NCBI GenBank assembly: GCA_942492825.1
Contig: OW818635.1
Location: forward strand, 1-64,000
Reading direction: 5' to 3'
Source: GWE2-51-13 sp942492825
GTDB lineage: Bacteria; Bacillota_I; Bacilli_A; Erysipelotrichales; Erysipelotrichaceae
Length of the DNA: 64,000 bases
Both the position numbers and the translations under genes were made by a program. Every line of letters starts with the position of its first letter. Position 1 is the first letter of the stretch. Under the pieces are notes generated by a model. It was not told where the DNA came from, made no database searches, and was given only the letters and a program-made list of their open reading frames with translations. Positions 38,901-46,959 of this stretch are shown piece by piece.

Positions 38901-39496
38901 ACATCGGTTACGGCGGATTGGATCATGTCATCGCCAACGAACTCGACGTCAACATCCTGGTTCTCGACACCGAAGTTTATTCCAACACCGGCGGACAATC
39001 CTCCAAATCCTCGCAAGCCGCTTCGATCGCGAAGTTCGCCGCAGGCGGGAAACCGACTGCGAAGAAGGATATGGGTCAGATTGCCATGGCGTACGGACAT
39101 GTCTATGTCGCATCGATCGCGATGGGTGCCAACCGCATGCATACGATCAAAGCCTTGAAGGAAGCCGAAGCCTACAAAGGCCCGTCGCTCATCTTGGCGT
39201 ACTCGCCGTGTATCGAACACGGAATCAAGGGCGGATTGATGAATCATCAAGCCGTTCAGAAGAAAGCCGTCGAATCCGGTTACTGGACCTTGTATCGCTT
39301 CAACCCGAACAACGAGAATCCGCTGACCATCGATTCGAAGGAACCTGATTTCTCGAAATTCCGCGACTTCGTGATGAACGAAACGCGCTTCAACCAATTG
39401 CCCAACATCAATCCGGAACATTCCGAAGCCTTGTTGGCGAAGAGCGAAGAAGACGCCAAGAAGCGTTACAACCGCTTGGTCAAACTTTCCAAATAA
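35990..39496 (+). CDS. nifJ: Pyruvate:ferredoxin (flavodoxin) oxidoreductase
   Basis: 1168-aa single-chain PFOR that converts pyruvate and CoA to acetyl-CoA, CO2 and reduced ferredoxin. Visible in order: N-terminal pyruvate-binding domain (AAIYPITPSSTMAELVD), domains II-III, an insert of two [4Fe-4S] motifs near residues 690-765 (CIQCGICSFVCP and CVGCSLCATECP), further cluster cysteines (GSCAGCGET and ATGCTSIYCG) and the TPP-binding GGDGWAYDIG with a TEVYSNTGGQ. Length is normal. It is oxygen-sensitive in other organisms and marks an anaerobic lifestyle. Confidence 0.97.
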   Translation: MAKKFMTMDGNTATANVAYAFTEVAAIYPITPSSTMAELVDAWASQGRKNIFGSVVKVVEMQSEAGAAGAVHGALQGGALASTFTASQGLLLMIPNIYKWVGELLPGVLHVSARSLATRALSIFGDHQDIYAVRQTGVPMISSHSVQEAADLAGVAHLTAIKASCPVLHFFDGFRTSHEIQKVEVLDEADLVKLIDQDKLEAFKAHALNPHTNPITRGGAENDDVYFQAREAQNSHYDNVLPVVVEYMEAISKLTGRHYAPFVYYGAKDADRVVIAMGSVTETMMEVIDALNNAGEKVGMVKVHLYRPFAVDLLKNVLPESVKSIAVLDRTKEMGAHEPLFLDVYAALAGYKNVKTIVGGRYGLSSKDTSPNDVKSVFDHLKQDNPFDGFTISIVDDVTFKSLPVDEEFEVAHNYTSCLFYGLGSDGTVSANKNAIKIIGDHTDLYSQAYFAYDSKKAGGATRSFLRFGKTPIHSTYYVKNADFISCSLDSYLIRYDMLRNLKKGGTFLLNTSFDPATIEEKLPNRVKKQLAKKHAKFYVIDATKIAEEIGMGRHTNTILQSSFFALNEAIMPYADALKYMKDAAKKSYAKKGDDVVKLNWKAIDEGQEGLVEIAVKPEWAELTVTRDRRTTGDEYFDEHVGAINSLEGYDMPVSAFTKHGLLDGSFRNNVAFEEKRTIATSVPTWHAENCIQCGICSFVCPHATIRTFLLNDAEIANAPMEFETIPALGPKVADLKFRVQVSPDSCVGCSLCATECPGKGGKKALTMEDVNTRLFEAPLADYIYKKTTYKSEFFPTDTIKGSQFLMPYFEVSGSCAGCGETPYYRLVSQLFGRDMMVANATGCTSIYCGSAPSTPFVTDKNGEGISWANSLFEDNAEFGYGMKVAQNFKAKRILELMEEAMGEAEPALKELFTKYMEVKGNRDEERLIVKELVDGIHASKSKKVAALKAFERDLVSNSVWIVGGDGWAYDIGYGGLDHVIANELDVNILVLDTEVYSNTGGQSSKSSQAASIAKFAAGGKPTAKKDMGQIAMAYGHVYVASIAMGANRMHTIKALKEAEAYKGPSLILAYSPCIEHGIKGGLMNHQAVQKKAVESGYWTLYRFNPNNENPLTIDSKEPDFSKFRDFVMNETRFNQLPNINPEHSEALLAKSEEDAKKRYNRLVKLSK

Positions 39497-39502
39497 GCTT
39501 TC

Positions 39503-39532
39503 GGACCGTCGTTCTATCGACGGTCCTTTTTT
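39503..39532 (+). terminator. Terminator after PFOR
   Basis: Stem GGACCGTCG / CGACGGTCC, 6-nt loop, six T. Confidence 0.95.
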
Positions 39533-39571
39533 GTGGGTTTACGTAATGCGCCGTCCAAGAAACGGAAAGCA

Positions 39572-39580
39572 TGGTATAAT
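39572..39580 (+). promoter_or_regulatory. Extended -10 promoter of the glycosyltransferase operon
   Basis: TGGTATAAT about 38 nt before the start codon at 39618. No strong -35. Confidence 0.6.
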
Positions 39581-39617
39581 ACTACGGAAAGAAGTTCGAA
39601 AGGAAATCCGTTCATCT

Positions 39618-40637
39618 ATGAAAGTGTGCCTATATTTCGAGAGTGAAAAGCTCATTTCCGGATCGGGGATCGGTCGGGCGATGCGCCATCAAATGGAAGC
39701 CTTGAAGTCTGCCGGCGTCGATTTCACGACGGATCCGAAGGATGATTTCGACATCCTGCATATCAACACCGTAGGGGTTACTTCCGCCGCCTTGATCTCC
39801 AAAGCGCATCGTGAAGGAAAACACGTCATCTATCATGCCCACTCCACCGAAGAAGATTTCCGGAATAGTTTTGTCTTGTCAAATCAGATCGCTCCCTTGT
39901 TTAAATACCACATCACCAACCTCTACTCGATGGCCGATTATATCTTGACCCCGACCCCATATTCCAAGAAACTTTTGGAAGGGTATGAAGGGATCGATCG
40001 CCCGATCACGGCGGTTTCCAATGGAATCGACATCCATCGCTTTTCACCCGATGACGAAAAAATCAAAGCGTTTCGTAAATATTTTAGTCTGAAGCAAGAA
40101 GATAAAATCGTTCTGTCGGTCGGTTTATATTTCGAACGAAAAGGCATCCTTGATTTCTTTGAGGTCGCCAAAAAACTACCCGACTATAAATTCATCTGGT
40201 TCGGACACACCAACCTCTATGGCATCCCCAAAAACGTACGGGACGCCATCTTGGACGCTCCGACCAACGTCGTATTACCGGGTTATGTCAAAGGTGCGAT
40301 CATCGAAGGCGCATATGCGGATGCGGATGTTTTCTTCTTCCCATCCTATGAAGAAACCGAAGGGATCGTCGTGCTTGAAGCGTTGGCTTCCAAATGCAGA
40401 ACGATCGTACGCGATATCGGGGTCTATGATCCGTGGTTACAAGATCAAGTCAACTGTTATAAAGGTACGACCAATGACGATTTCGTCCGTTTGGTGAAGG
40501 GTTGCGTCGAAAAAACGTTGCCTGATTTAACGAAAGCCGGATTTGAGACCGCCAAAGAGAGAAATATTCCGGAAATCGGAAAACAACTCAAAGAAATCTA
40601 CCAAAAAGTCTCAAAAATGCCGATTCAGTCGGAATAG
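39618..40637 (+). CDS. GT4 glycosyltransferase, probable lipid glucosyltransferase
   Basis: 339-aa GT-B glycosyltransferase. The N-terminal acceptor half begins MKVCLYFESEKLISGSGIGR, and the C-terminal donor half has the EX7E motif Glu246-Glu254 (ETEGIVVLE). It resembles the Gram-positive and Acholeplasma enzymes that add sugar to diacylglycerol or monoglycosyl-diacylglycerol. The ATG at 39618 follows AAAGGAAA at slightly long distance; an ATG at 39531 lies in the terminator region and is rejected. Pairing with a second GT4 gene 12 nt downstream supports a two-step glycolipid pathway. Linkage and sugar are inferred. Confidence 0.85.
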   Translation: MKVCLYFESEKLISGSGIGRAMRHQMEALKSAGVDFTTDPKDDFDILHINTVGVTSAALISKAHREGKHVIYHAHSTEEDFRNSFVLSNQIAPLFKYHITNLYSMADYILTPTPYSKKLLEGYEGIDRPITAVSNGIDIHRFSPDDEKIKAFRKYFSLKQEDKIVLSVGLYFERKGILDFFEVAKKLPDYKFIWFGHTNLYGIPKNVRDAILDAPTNVVLPGYVKGAIIEGAYADADVFFFPSYEETEGIVVLEALASKCRTIVRDIGVYDPWLQDQVNCYKGTTNDDFVRLVKGCVEKTLPDLTKAGFETAKERNIPEIGKQLKEIYQKVSKMPIQSE

Positions 40638-40649
40638 GGGGAGGACACC

Positions 40650-42635
40650 ATGCGCATCGGATTATTCACGGATACTTATCTGCCCGATATCAACGGGGTC
40701 GTCTCCTCCATCGTCACACTACAACGTGAATTAGAGAAGAACGGTCATGACGTCTTCGTCATTACGACCCATTCTTCCTTACTTAAAACCAGTTACGAAA
40801 ACAATGTCTTACGGCTTACCGGCGTCGAATTGAAATCACTTTACGGCTATGTACTTACCAGCCCGATCCATTTGGCGGCCGTCAACACGATCCGCGAAAT
40901 GGAGCTCGATGTCATCCATGCCCATACCGAATTCGGAATCGGGATCTTTGCGCGCATCGTGGCCAACCGATTGAAACTTCCTCTTGTCTCGACCTATCAC
41001 ACGACCTATGAGGACTATACCCACTACGTCAACATCTTCAACTCCAAATCCTTCGAACGCGTCGCACGTAAAACCGTATCGCGTCTAAGCAAGATGTATG
41101 GAAGCAGTTGTACCGAAATGATCTCGCCCTCCCAAAAGACCAAGGATATGTTGGTACGATATGGTATCAAGAAAGAGATCTATGTCATTCCGACCGGACT
41201 TGATTTGGAGAAGTTCGATCGTGATAAAACATCGATTGAAACCATTCAAAGAATCCGTCACGAATTTAACGTCGCGAATAACGAATTGATGATCTTATAT
41301 GTCGGCCGGATCGCGAAAGAGAAAAGCATCGACCTGGTCATCGAAGGCTTCTCACATCTTGATCCCATCAAGTATCCTGCGAAATTGATCATCATCGGCG
41401 GCGGTCCGGAAACGGAACATCTACAGGAATATGCACGTCGGTTGAAACTCGATGAACGCGTCGTCTTCGCCGGAAAGAAAAACCCGATCGATATCCCATC
41501 GTATTATCATGCGGCGGATGTCTTCGTATCCGCCTCGCTGACCGAAACACAGGGGATGACGTTCATCGAAGCCTTAGCCAGCGAACTTCCGGTATTTGCG
41601 CGTCCGGACGATGTCCTGCAAGGATTGGTCATCGAAGGACAGACAGGATACTACTTCGAACATCCCGCGGATTTCGCGTTGAAGATCGAACGACACATGT
41701 CATTGACCGATGATCAGAAATATGCCATTCGGCTCAACGCGAAGAAGCATGTCGAACAATACGATGCCCGTGTCTTCTACCAATCGGTCATCAAAGTCTA
41801 TTACGCGGCGGTCGCGCATTATCACAATTCCTATACTTTGATCAATGTGCATGCGAAAAACGACGCGGTCGAATGTACGTTTACCGGACAAAAAGAAAAT
41901 GTCAAAGTGATCGTCAGTATCGAAACGTTTTTGAAGAAAGGACTCAGGCGTGATAAAGTGATCTCCGATGAAACACTTCAAGAATTGATGTTGGATGAGA
42001 AAGTCGTCAAAGCCTATCAGGCATGCATCCGGAAATTGACGTTTAAAGACCGGACACGCAAGGAAATGTATGACTACCTGACGCAGGAGACGCAACTGCC
42101 GATCAAGCAGATCAACGATTTGATCGAACTGATGGAACAACGCGGATACATCGATGATGTCCGTTACGTCAATTCGGCGGTCATGAATTTCCGAAGTCTG
42201 CTTCAAGGACGTAAGAAAATCGTGCGCAACCTTCTTCAGAAGGGAATTCCATACGAAAGTATCGAAAAAGCCCTCAATGAAGATTTGAGCGATGATGAAG
42301 TCAATTTAGCCTTGCGGTGGGCGGAAAAAGTCATGCCGACGATCAAGGACAAATCCTTGCGGTTGAAGAAAGAATTGTTGAAGCAGAAACTTCAAGGTCA
42401 GGGCTTTGACGGATCGATCATCGATCTGGTCATGCAACGACTTAATTTTGCGGATGATGAACGACAAGAGATCGATCGATTACGGAAAGCCGCCGAAAAA
42501 GCGCGTAAACGTTACGAACACAAAGCGAGCGGCAGTAAATTGCGCAATCAAATTTATCGTTATTTAGCGACACAGGGATATGCGTCTGAAGAGATCTATC
42601 TTGTCTTGAATGAAATGGAGTGGAACGATGACTAA
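40650..42635 (+). CDS. Fusion of GT4 diacylglycerol glucosyltransferase-like domain and RecX
   Basis: 661 aa, one uninterrupted frame. Residues 1 to about 388 are a GT4 enzyme of the 1,2-diacylglycerol 3-glucosyltransferase type: FTDTYLPDINGVVSSI, HAHTEFGIGIFAR, TYHTTYEDYTHYV and EX7E at Glu299-Glu307. Residues about 393-661 are a full RecX protein: an N-terminal beta part (VKVIVSIETFLKKGLRRDKV), then helical repeats such as RTRKEMYDYL, QRGYIDDVRYVNS and GRKKIVRNLLQKGI. RecX inhibits RecA; the GT domain makes glycolipid at the membrane. The two functions have no obvious link. No internal ribosome binding site or start was evident at the junction. Ribosome binding site GGGGGAGG; overlaps yhaM by 8 nt. 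Confidence 0.88.
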   Translation: MRIGLFTDTYLPDINGVVSSIVTLQRELEKNGHDVFVITTHSSLLKTSYENNVLRLTGVELKSLYGYVLTSPIHLAAVNTIREMELDVIHAHTEFGIGIFARIVANRLKLPLVSTYHTTYEDYTHYVNIFNSKSFERVARKTVSRLSKMYGSSCTEMISPSQKTKDMLVRYGIKKEIYVIPTGLDLEKFDRDKTSIETIQRIRHEFNVANNELMILYVGRIAKEKSIDLVIEGFSHLDPIKYPAKLIIIGGGPETEHLQEYARRLKLDERVVFAGKKNPIDIPSYYHAADVFVSASLTETQGMTFIEALASELPVFARPDDVLQGLVIEGQTGYYFEHPADFALKIERHMSLTDDQKYAIRLNAKKHVEQYDARVFYQSVIKVYYAAVAHYHNSYTLINVHAKNDAVECTFTGQKENVKVIVSIETFLKKGLRRDKVISDETLQELMLDEKVVKAYQACIRKLTFKDRTRKEMYDYLTQETQLPIKQINDLIELMEQRGYIDDVRYVNSAVMNFRSLLQGRKKIVRNLLQKGIPYESIEKALNEDLSDDEVNLALRWAEKVMPTIKDKSLRLKKELLKQKLQGQGFDGSIIDLVMQRLNFADDERQEIDRLRKAAEKARKRYEHKASGSKLRNQIYRYLATQGYASEEIYLVLNEMEWNDD

Positions 42636-43584
42636 CCGACAAACCATCAGCGCCTTCTTGGAAGGCGAAAAAGTGAATACACCGTTATTGATTACCGCTG
42701 TAACGCGTGGCGTTACGACCTCGGGATCGCCCTATGCTTCGCTGACCTTGCAGGATCAAACCGGCAATATCGAAGCGAAAGTCTGGGATGTGAAAGAAGA
42801 CATGGTCGCATTGCTTGTCCCGGGGAAAGTCGTCGGTGTCAGCGGCGAAGTTCTCAAATACAGAAACGCTCTTCAACTGCGTGTGTTTTCTGTTACCTCT
42901 TTGGCGGAAGATGCCTTTAATCCGGCGGACTTTGTCAGCGGAAGCAATCTCTCGGACGAATTTATGAAACAACGCATCGAAAGTACGGTGGATTCCTTGA
43001 CGGATGAAGTCATTCGCCAAATCTGTCGAAAATCTGTCGATTATTTCGGTGACAAATTGTATGTCTATCCGGCCGCGGCACGAAACCACCACGACTTTGT
43101 CGGCGGGTTGGCGACGCACATGATCGGGATGTTGGATATCGCCGAATCCTTATGCAAACTCTATCCGATCCTCAACCGTGATTTATTGTTGAGCGGCGTG
43201 ATCTTGCATGACCTTGGAAAAATCGTGGAATTATCCGGTCCGATCTTGACCGAGTATACCTTGGAAGGGAAACTGGTCGGACATATCTCGATCATGCAAA
43301 GTATGGTCGTCGACTTCGCGAAGCAACTCGGATTCGAGAATAGCGAACAAGTCGTATTGATGCGTCATTTGATTTTATCGCACCATGGCGAATATGAATA
43401 TGGTTCTCCGATCCTTCCGATGATCATGGAAGCGGAAATCCTGAACTTCGTAGACAATATCGATGCTCGAATGAATATGTTCCTGAAGGCGTTGGATCCG
43501 ATCGAACCGGGGCAATTCACCCCGCGCGTGTTCTCGTTGGAGAACCGTGCTTTCTATAAACCCTCCTTTAACGAAAAGAAGTGA
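42628..43584 (+). CDS. yhaM: 3'-5' exoribonuclease YhaM-like
   Basis: 318 aa. An N-terminal OB fold (VTRGVTTSGSPYASLTLQDQ) binds nucleic acid, and an HD domain carries the metal ligands (HHDFVGGLATHMIGM, LHDLGK and HLILSHHGEYEYG). YhaM degrades RNA and single-stranded DNA from the 3' end. The start at 42628 has GGAG at good distance; an ATG at 42610 is inside the preceding gene. It overlaps the GT-RecX gene by 8 nt, so the three genes form one operon. Confidence 0.93.
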   Translation: MTNRQTISAFLEGEKVNTPLLITAVTRGVTTSGSPYASLTLQDQTGNIEAKVWDVKEDMVALLVPGKVVGVSGEVLKYRNALQLRVFSVTSLAEDAFNPADFVSGSNLSDEFMKQRIESTVDSLTDEVIRQICRKSVDYFGDKLYVYPAAARNHHDFVGGLATHMIGMLDIAESLCKLYPILNRDLLLSGVILHDLGKIVELSGPILTEYTLEGKLVGHISIMQSMVVDFAKQLGFENSEQVVLMRHLILSHHGEYEYGSPILPMIMEAEILNFVDNIDARMNMFLKALDPIEPGQFTPRVFSLENRAFYKPSFNEKK

Positions 43585-43604
43585 CGAGTCGTCACTTCTT
43601 TTTT
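43576..43604. terminator. Bidirectional terminator between yhaM and the HIT gene
   Basis: Stem AAGAAGTGAC / GTCACTTCTT with GAGTC loop; T tract on both strands. It includes the last codons of both genes. Confidence 0.9.
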
Positions 43605-43993
43605 AGGATATCGGCTTGGATCTTTTGGAGATCCGGTTTCTCGGTTCCTTTAAACCGCAACGTTAGTCCATCCGTTTCGTCATAGCGCGGAATCAAATGG
43701 AAATGCAAGTGCCCCACGCTCTGCCCGGCCGCTTCACCGCAATTGGTCAACAAATTGAACCCAAGAGGCGCATACGCGCTCTCTAAGGCATCCGCAAGCC
43801 GCTTAGAGACCGCAACGCACTTCGCTAGGGTTTCATCACTGGCTTTACGGAAATCGTCGTAATGGACTTTGGGGAGAATCAAGGTGTGACCTTGGGTTAC
43901 CTGGCTGATATCCAGGATCGCCAAGGTATCCGCATCTTCATAGAGAACATAAGACGGAATTTCATGATTGACGATTTTACAAAAAATACACAT
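43592..43993 (-). CDS. HIT family nucleotide hydrolase
   Basis: 133-aa Hint-type protein. It begins CIFCKIVNHEIPS and has the histidine triad His95-x-His97-x-His99 in GHLHFHLIP. Such enzymes hydrolyse adenosine phosphoramidates and related nucleotides. Ribosome binding site GAGGTGATC. Minus strand, convergent with yhaM. Confidence 0.95.
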   Translation of the reverse strand: MCIFCKIVNHEIPSYVLYEDADTLAILDISQVTQGHTLILPKVHYDDFRKASDETLAKCVAVSKRLADALESAYAPLGFNLLTNCGEAAGQSVGHLHFHLIPRYDETDGLTLRFKGTEKPDLQKIQADILKKK

Positions 43994-44020
43994 ACGATCA
44001 CCTCACATATCCATCATACC

Positions 44021-44049
44021 AAAAAGAAGACCGTGTCACCACGGTCTTC
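44021..44049 (-). terminator. Terminator of the foldase gene pair
   Basis: On the minus strand GAAGACCGTG / CACGGTCTTC around a GTGA loop, then TTTTT. Confidence 0.93.
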
Positions 44050-44053
44050 TCGT

Positions 44054-44908
44054 TTATTGATTCAAGTAATCGGCGTAATAGGATTTTAATTCGTCGTAAA
44101 CCGACTTATCGTAAACCGTGAATCCGCCTTCTTCGAAATAACTGATCAAGCTCTTTTCTTGGAACGTCGTATCGGAACGAAGCGTCTCCAGGATCTCATC
44201 CTTGAACTTCGAAGGATCCGCAACCGTAACCTGAACGACATAGAAAGTTTTATTGGTTGAATCCTCGATGACGATACTTAAGGTCGGCGTGGTCGCGTCG
44301 GTCGCAAACTTCAACGCATCCGCAAACAAGGTGGAACTCGTCGTGACGATCTGTTCTTTGCCTTTGTAGGTCGTCGACGAATACTTCGCCGCCGTCGCCT
44401 CGAAATTGGCTCCGTCTTTGATTTCCTTGATTGCTTTAACCGCATTGTCATAGACCGTCGTCTGGATGACACGGATTTTACGCGGTTTGTAAGAAGCAAT
44501 CAATTCGTCATAGTTGTCGACCATGTACTTCTCGGTCAACGCATCGGTCTGCGCCGTGACGATCAAACTCTCGTTATAGTAATCTTCCTCGGTTTCAAAA
44601 CCTTGGGAAACATAATATGCTTCAAATTCATCTTTCCATTTTTCCTTCGCAGCCTTCAATGCAGCGTCGGCGGTCGCCTTGATCGTCGCGTCGACCGGAA
44701 TTTCCTTATCCAAGATGATCCGGGTCGCCATCGCGATGACCGTTTCGCCCGGATAGCTATTCATGAAGGTACTGAAGACTTCGCCGCGGGTAACGTTCTC
44801 TTTTCCGACCGTCAACAGAACGGTCGAACGGGAACTCACGTTGGCTCTCGCGTCGGAACAACCGGTCAGAAGTAGAACAAGCGCTAATAAGCTGATGATT
44901 TTTTTCAT
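44054..44908 (-). CDS. PrsA-like lipoprotein
   Basis: 284 aa. Signal peptide with lipobox LTGC (Cys17), then a SurA/PrsA-like N-terminal helical domain (EVFSTFMNSYPGETVIAMAT) and a parvulin-like region (RKIRVIQTTVYDNAVKAIKE) that looks degenerate. It probably helps fold exported proteins on the membrane's outer face. It lies 14 nt downstream of the next gene, in the same transcript. Confidence 0.8.
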   Translation of the reverse strand: MKKIISLLALVLLLTGCSDARANVSSRSTVLLTVGKENVTRGEVFSTFMNSYPGETVIAMATRIILDKEIPVDATIKATADAALKAAKEKWKDEFEAYYVSQGFETEEDYYNESLIVTAQTDALTEKYMVDNYDELIASYKPRKIRVIQTTVYDNAVKAIKEIKDGANFEATAAKYSSTTYKGKEQIVTTSSTLFADALKFATDATTPTLSIVIEDSTNKTFYVVQVTVADPSKFKDEILETLRSDTTFQEKSLISYFEEGGFTVYDKSVYDELKSYYADYLNQ

Positions 44909-44922
44909 GGTCTGTTCCTCCC

Positions 44923-45936
44923 TTATTCCGCTTCATCCAAATACATGAATTCTTTAAGATCTGCTTCCAACTTTTCATCGCCGTGGAAATCGACGCCCAG
45001 TTTTTCGGCAGCCGCCCAAACGACGTTGGAACGGACATGCGTCTTCTCGGTATCGTGACCCGCCAACGCGGTGAAGAAATCATCTTCTTCCTTCAAGGAA
45101 TCCAAATCGGTCTCGACCGTAATCAAATGCCAGCCGAACGACGATTTCACCCAACCGGACGTCTCGCCATCCTTAAGTTTCAAGGTCGCAGCGGAGAAAT
45201 CCTTATCGTAGTTGCCACCGTTGGCACTCGACGAGTTGATGTCGAAGTAACCTAAGTAGCCGCCGGTCGTAGCCGCGCTGTCTTCCGAGAATTCTTTGGC
45301 GAACGCTTCAAAGGTATACGTGCCTTTCGCCCAAGCTTCCTGCGCTTCCTTCAACCGTTTCGTTTCCTCTTCGGTCGGTTTGGCGACATCGTCCATCGCG
45401 ATGACGACATAGCGGACGATCCGCGGACTCGAGGCTTTCTCGAACGCCGGATAATACGTGTCCAAGTTGGCCAACAAATACGTCTTGATCATGCTTTGTA
45501 ACTTTAAGCTGTTGGTGAAGTAGAGGTTCAGATCCTTAAATCCGTCATAGCCGTTGGCGCGCAACGCGGCGGCGATGTATTCCTCATAGGTATCCTGATA
45601 ATACTGTTTGTACTGTTCGATCGTGCTTTCGGTCAGATTCTTGGCTTCAAGTTTGATTGCGGACAACGTATCCGTATCGCCCTCAAACCCTTGCTCGACC
45701 ACCGCGCGTTCAAACGCGCTGTAAATCGCCGTAATGCCCGAACGGTCATAAAGCTTTTCGAATAACTCATCCGCCGTGACATCGGTGTCATTGATTTCAA
45801 ACACGACATCTTTGCCTCCAACGCTCTTGCCGGGTAATTTTCCCTTGTTTTGGTCATAAACGAAGAATACGACCGTGCAGAGCAACAGGAAGGCAATGAA
45901 GACGACGAACCATTGCTTCTTAAGTGTTTCTAACAT
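44923..45936 (-). CDS. PrsA-type foldase with parvulin domain
   Basis: 337 aa. One N-terminal membrane anchor (about residues 9-28) without a lipobox, a helical chaperone domain, and a parvulin prolyl isomerase domain from about residue 170 (IVRYVVIAMDD, GGYLGYFDI, SGWVKSSFGWHLITV). It probably assists folding of secreted proteins such as binding proteins. It differs from its neighbour, which is a lipoprotein; the two look like diverged partners. Ribosome binding site AGGAGGTTTCAC. Confidence 0.87.
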   Translation of the reverse strand: MLETLKKQWFVVFIAFLLLCTVVFFVYDQNKGKLPGKSVGGKDVVFEINDTDVTADELFEKLYDRSGITAIYSAFERAVVEQGFEGDTDTLSAIKLEAKNLTESTIEQYKQYYQDTYEEYIAAALRANGYDGFKDLNLYFTNSLKLQSMIKTYLLANLDTYYPAFEKASSPRIVRYVVIAMDDVAKPTEEETKRLKEAQEAWAKGTYTFEAFAKEFSEDSAATTGGYLGYFDINSSSANGGNYDKDFSAATLKLKDGETSGWVKSSFGWHLITVETDLDSLKEEDDFFTALAGHDTEKTHVRSNVVWAAAEKLGVDFHGDEKLEADLKEFMYLDEAE

Positions 45937-45963
45937 GTGAAACCTCCTGATTTAACATGTTCA

Positions 45964-45992
45964 ATTATATGTGATTCGGGGTGTAAATGCAA
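45964..45992 (-). promoter_or_regulatory. Promoter of the foldase gene pair
   Basis: On the minus strand TTGCAT and TATAAT, spacing 17. Confidence 0.8.
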
Positions 45993-46083
45993 CCGACGAA
46001 GTCACGCCTGTCCTTGATCGGTCTTATGTCGACATTTTCCTTACGCTTGGACGTTCGTATTGCTTTCGGAATTGTTAATTTTT

Positions 46084-46092
46084 TGGTATTAT
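46084..46092 (+). promoter_or_regulatory. Extended -10 promoter of the suf operon
   Basis: TGGTATTAT about 25 nt before the sufC start. No strong -35 and no recognisable IscR or RirA-type site. Confidence 0.5.
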
Positions 46093-46116
46093 GGTTAGGC
46101 AGGAAAGGAAAGTAAC

Positions 46117-46959
46117 ATGAGTACCTTAAACATCAAAGATTTGCACGTCAGCATCGACGGCAAAGAAATACTGAAGGGAGTCGACCTCAACGTCAACTCC
46201 AATGAAATCCATGCCTTGATGGGACCCAACGGAAACGGGAAGTCCACCCTTTTGGCAGCGATCATGGGACATCCCCGTTATGAAGTCACCCAAGGCGAAA
46301 TCACCTTGGACGGAGAAGACGTATTGGCGATGGAAGTCGACCAACGTTCCAAGGCGGGCTTGTTTTTAGGCATGCAGTATCCGCAGGAAGTCGCCGGCGT
46401 CACCAATTCCGATTTCTTAAAGGCGGCGCTTAACGCACGACGTGAAAAACCCATCGGTTTGTTCGCCTTTATCAAAGAAATGGAAGGGGCGATCGCGAAA
46501 CTTGAAATGAAGTCCGATCTTGCCCACCGTTATGTCAACGAAGGATTTTCGGGCGGCGAGAAAAAGCGTAACGAAATCTTACAGATGATGCTGTTGAAAC
46601 CTCGTCTTGCCATGTTGGATGAAATCGACTCCGGCTTGGACGTCGACGCCTTAAAAGTCGTCGCGACGGCCATTTTGGATGAGTATGCCAAACAACAGAC
46701 CGGACTGATCATCGTTTCCCACTATGATCGTTTCTATCAATTGATCAAACCGACGCATTCGCATATCATGATCGACGGGAAGATCGTTTTAAGCGGTGAT
46801 GATACCTTGGCCAAGAAGATCGACGAAGAAGGCTATGATTGGCTTCAAAAAGAGCTCGGCGTGAAGATCACCGAAGTTTCCGACGAAACACCGATCGTAC
46901 GCACGACGGTCGGATCCTTGGGAGTCTGCGCGGTCAATCCGCGTGAGAGCCATGAGTGA
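46117..46959 (+). CDS. sufC: Fe-S cluster assembly ATPase SufC
   Basis: 280-aa ABC ATPase of the SufBCD scaffold. Walker A GPNGNGKSTLLAAI, signature FSGGEKKRNEIL and Walker B AMLDEIDSGLDVDAL, all characteristic of SufC. Typical SufC is about 250 aa; the extra C-terminal part (from about residue 250, GVKITEVSDETPIV onward) is not part of the usual fold. First gene of sufC-sufD-sufS-sufU-sufB. Its end overlaps the sufD start. Confidence 0.95.
   Translation: MSTLNIKDLHVSIDGKEILKGVDLNVNSNEIHALMGPNGNGKSTLLAAIMGHPRYEVTQGEITLDGEDVLAMEVDQRSKAGLFLGMQYPQEVAGVTNSDFLKAALNARREKPIGLFAFIKEMEGAIAKLEMKSDLAHRYVNEGFSGGEKKRNEILQMMLLKPRLAMLDEIDSGLDVDALKVVATAILDEYAKQQTGLIIVSHYDRFYQLIKPTHSHIMIDGKIVLSGDDTLAKKIDEEGYDWLQKELGVKITEVSDETPIVRTTVGSLGVCAVNPRESHE

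Noticed and set aside
36941..39421. Two long minus-strand frames (385 and 338 codons) opposite nifJ
   Set aside because: They arise from the codon bias of the PFOR gene; composition is not protein-like and there is no start signal.
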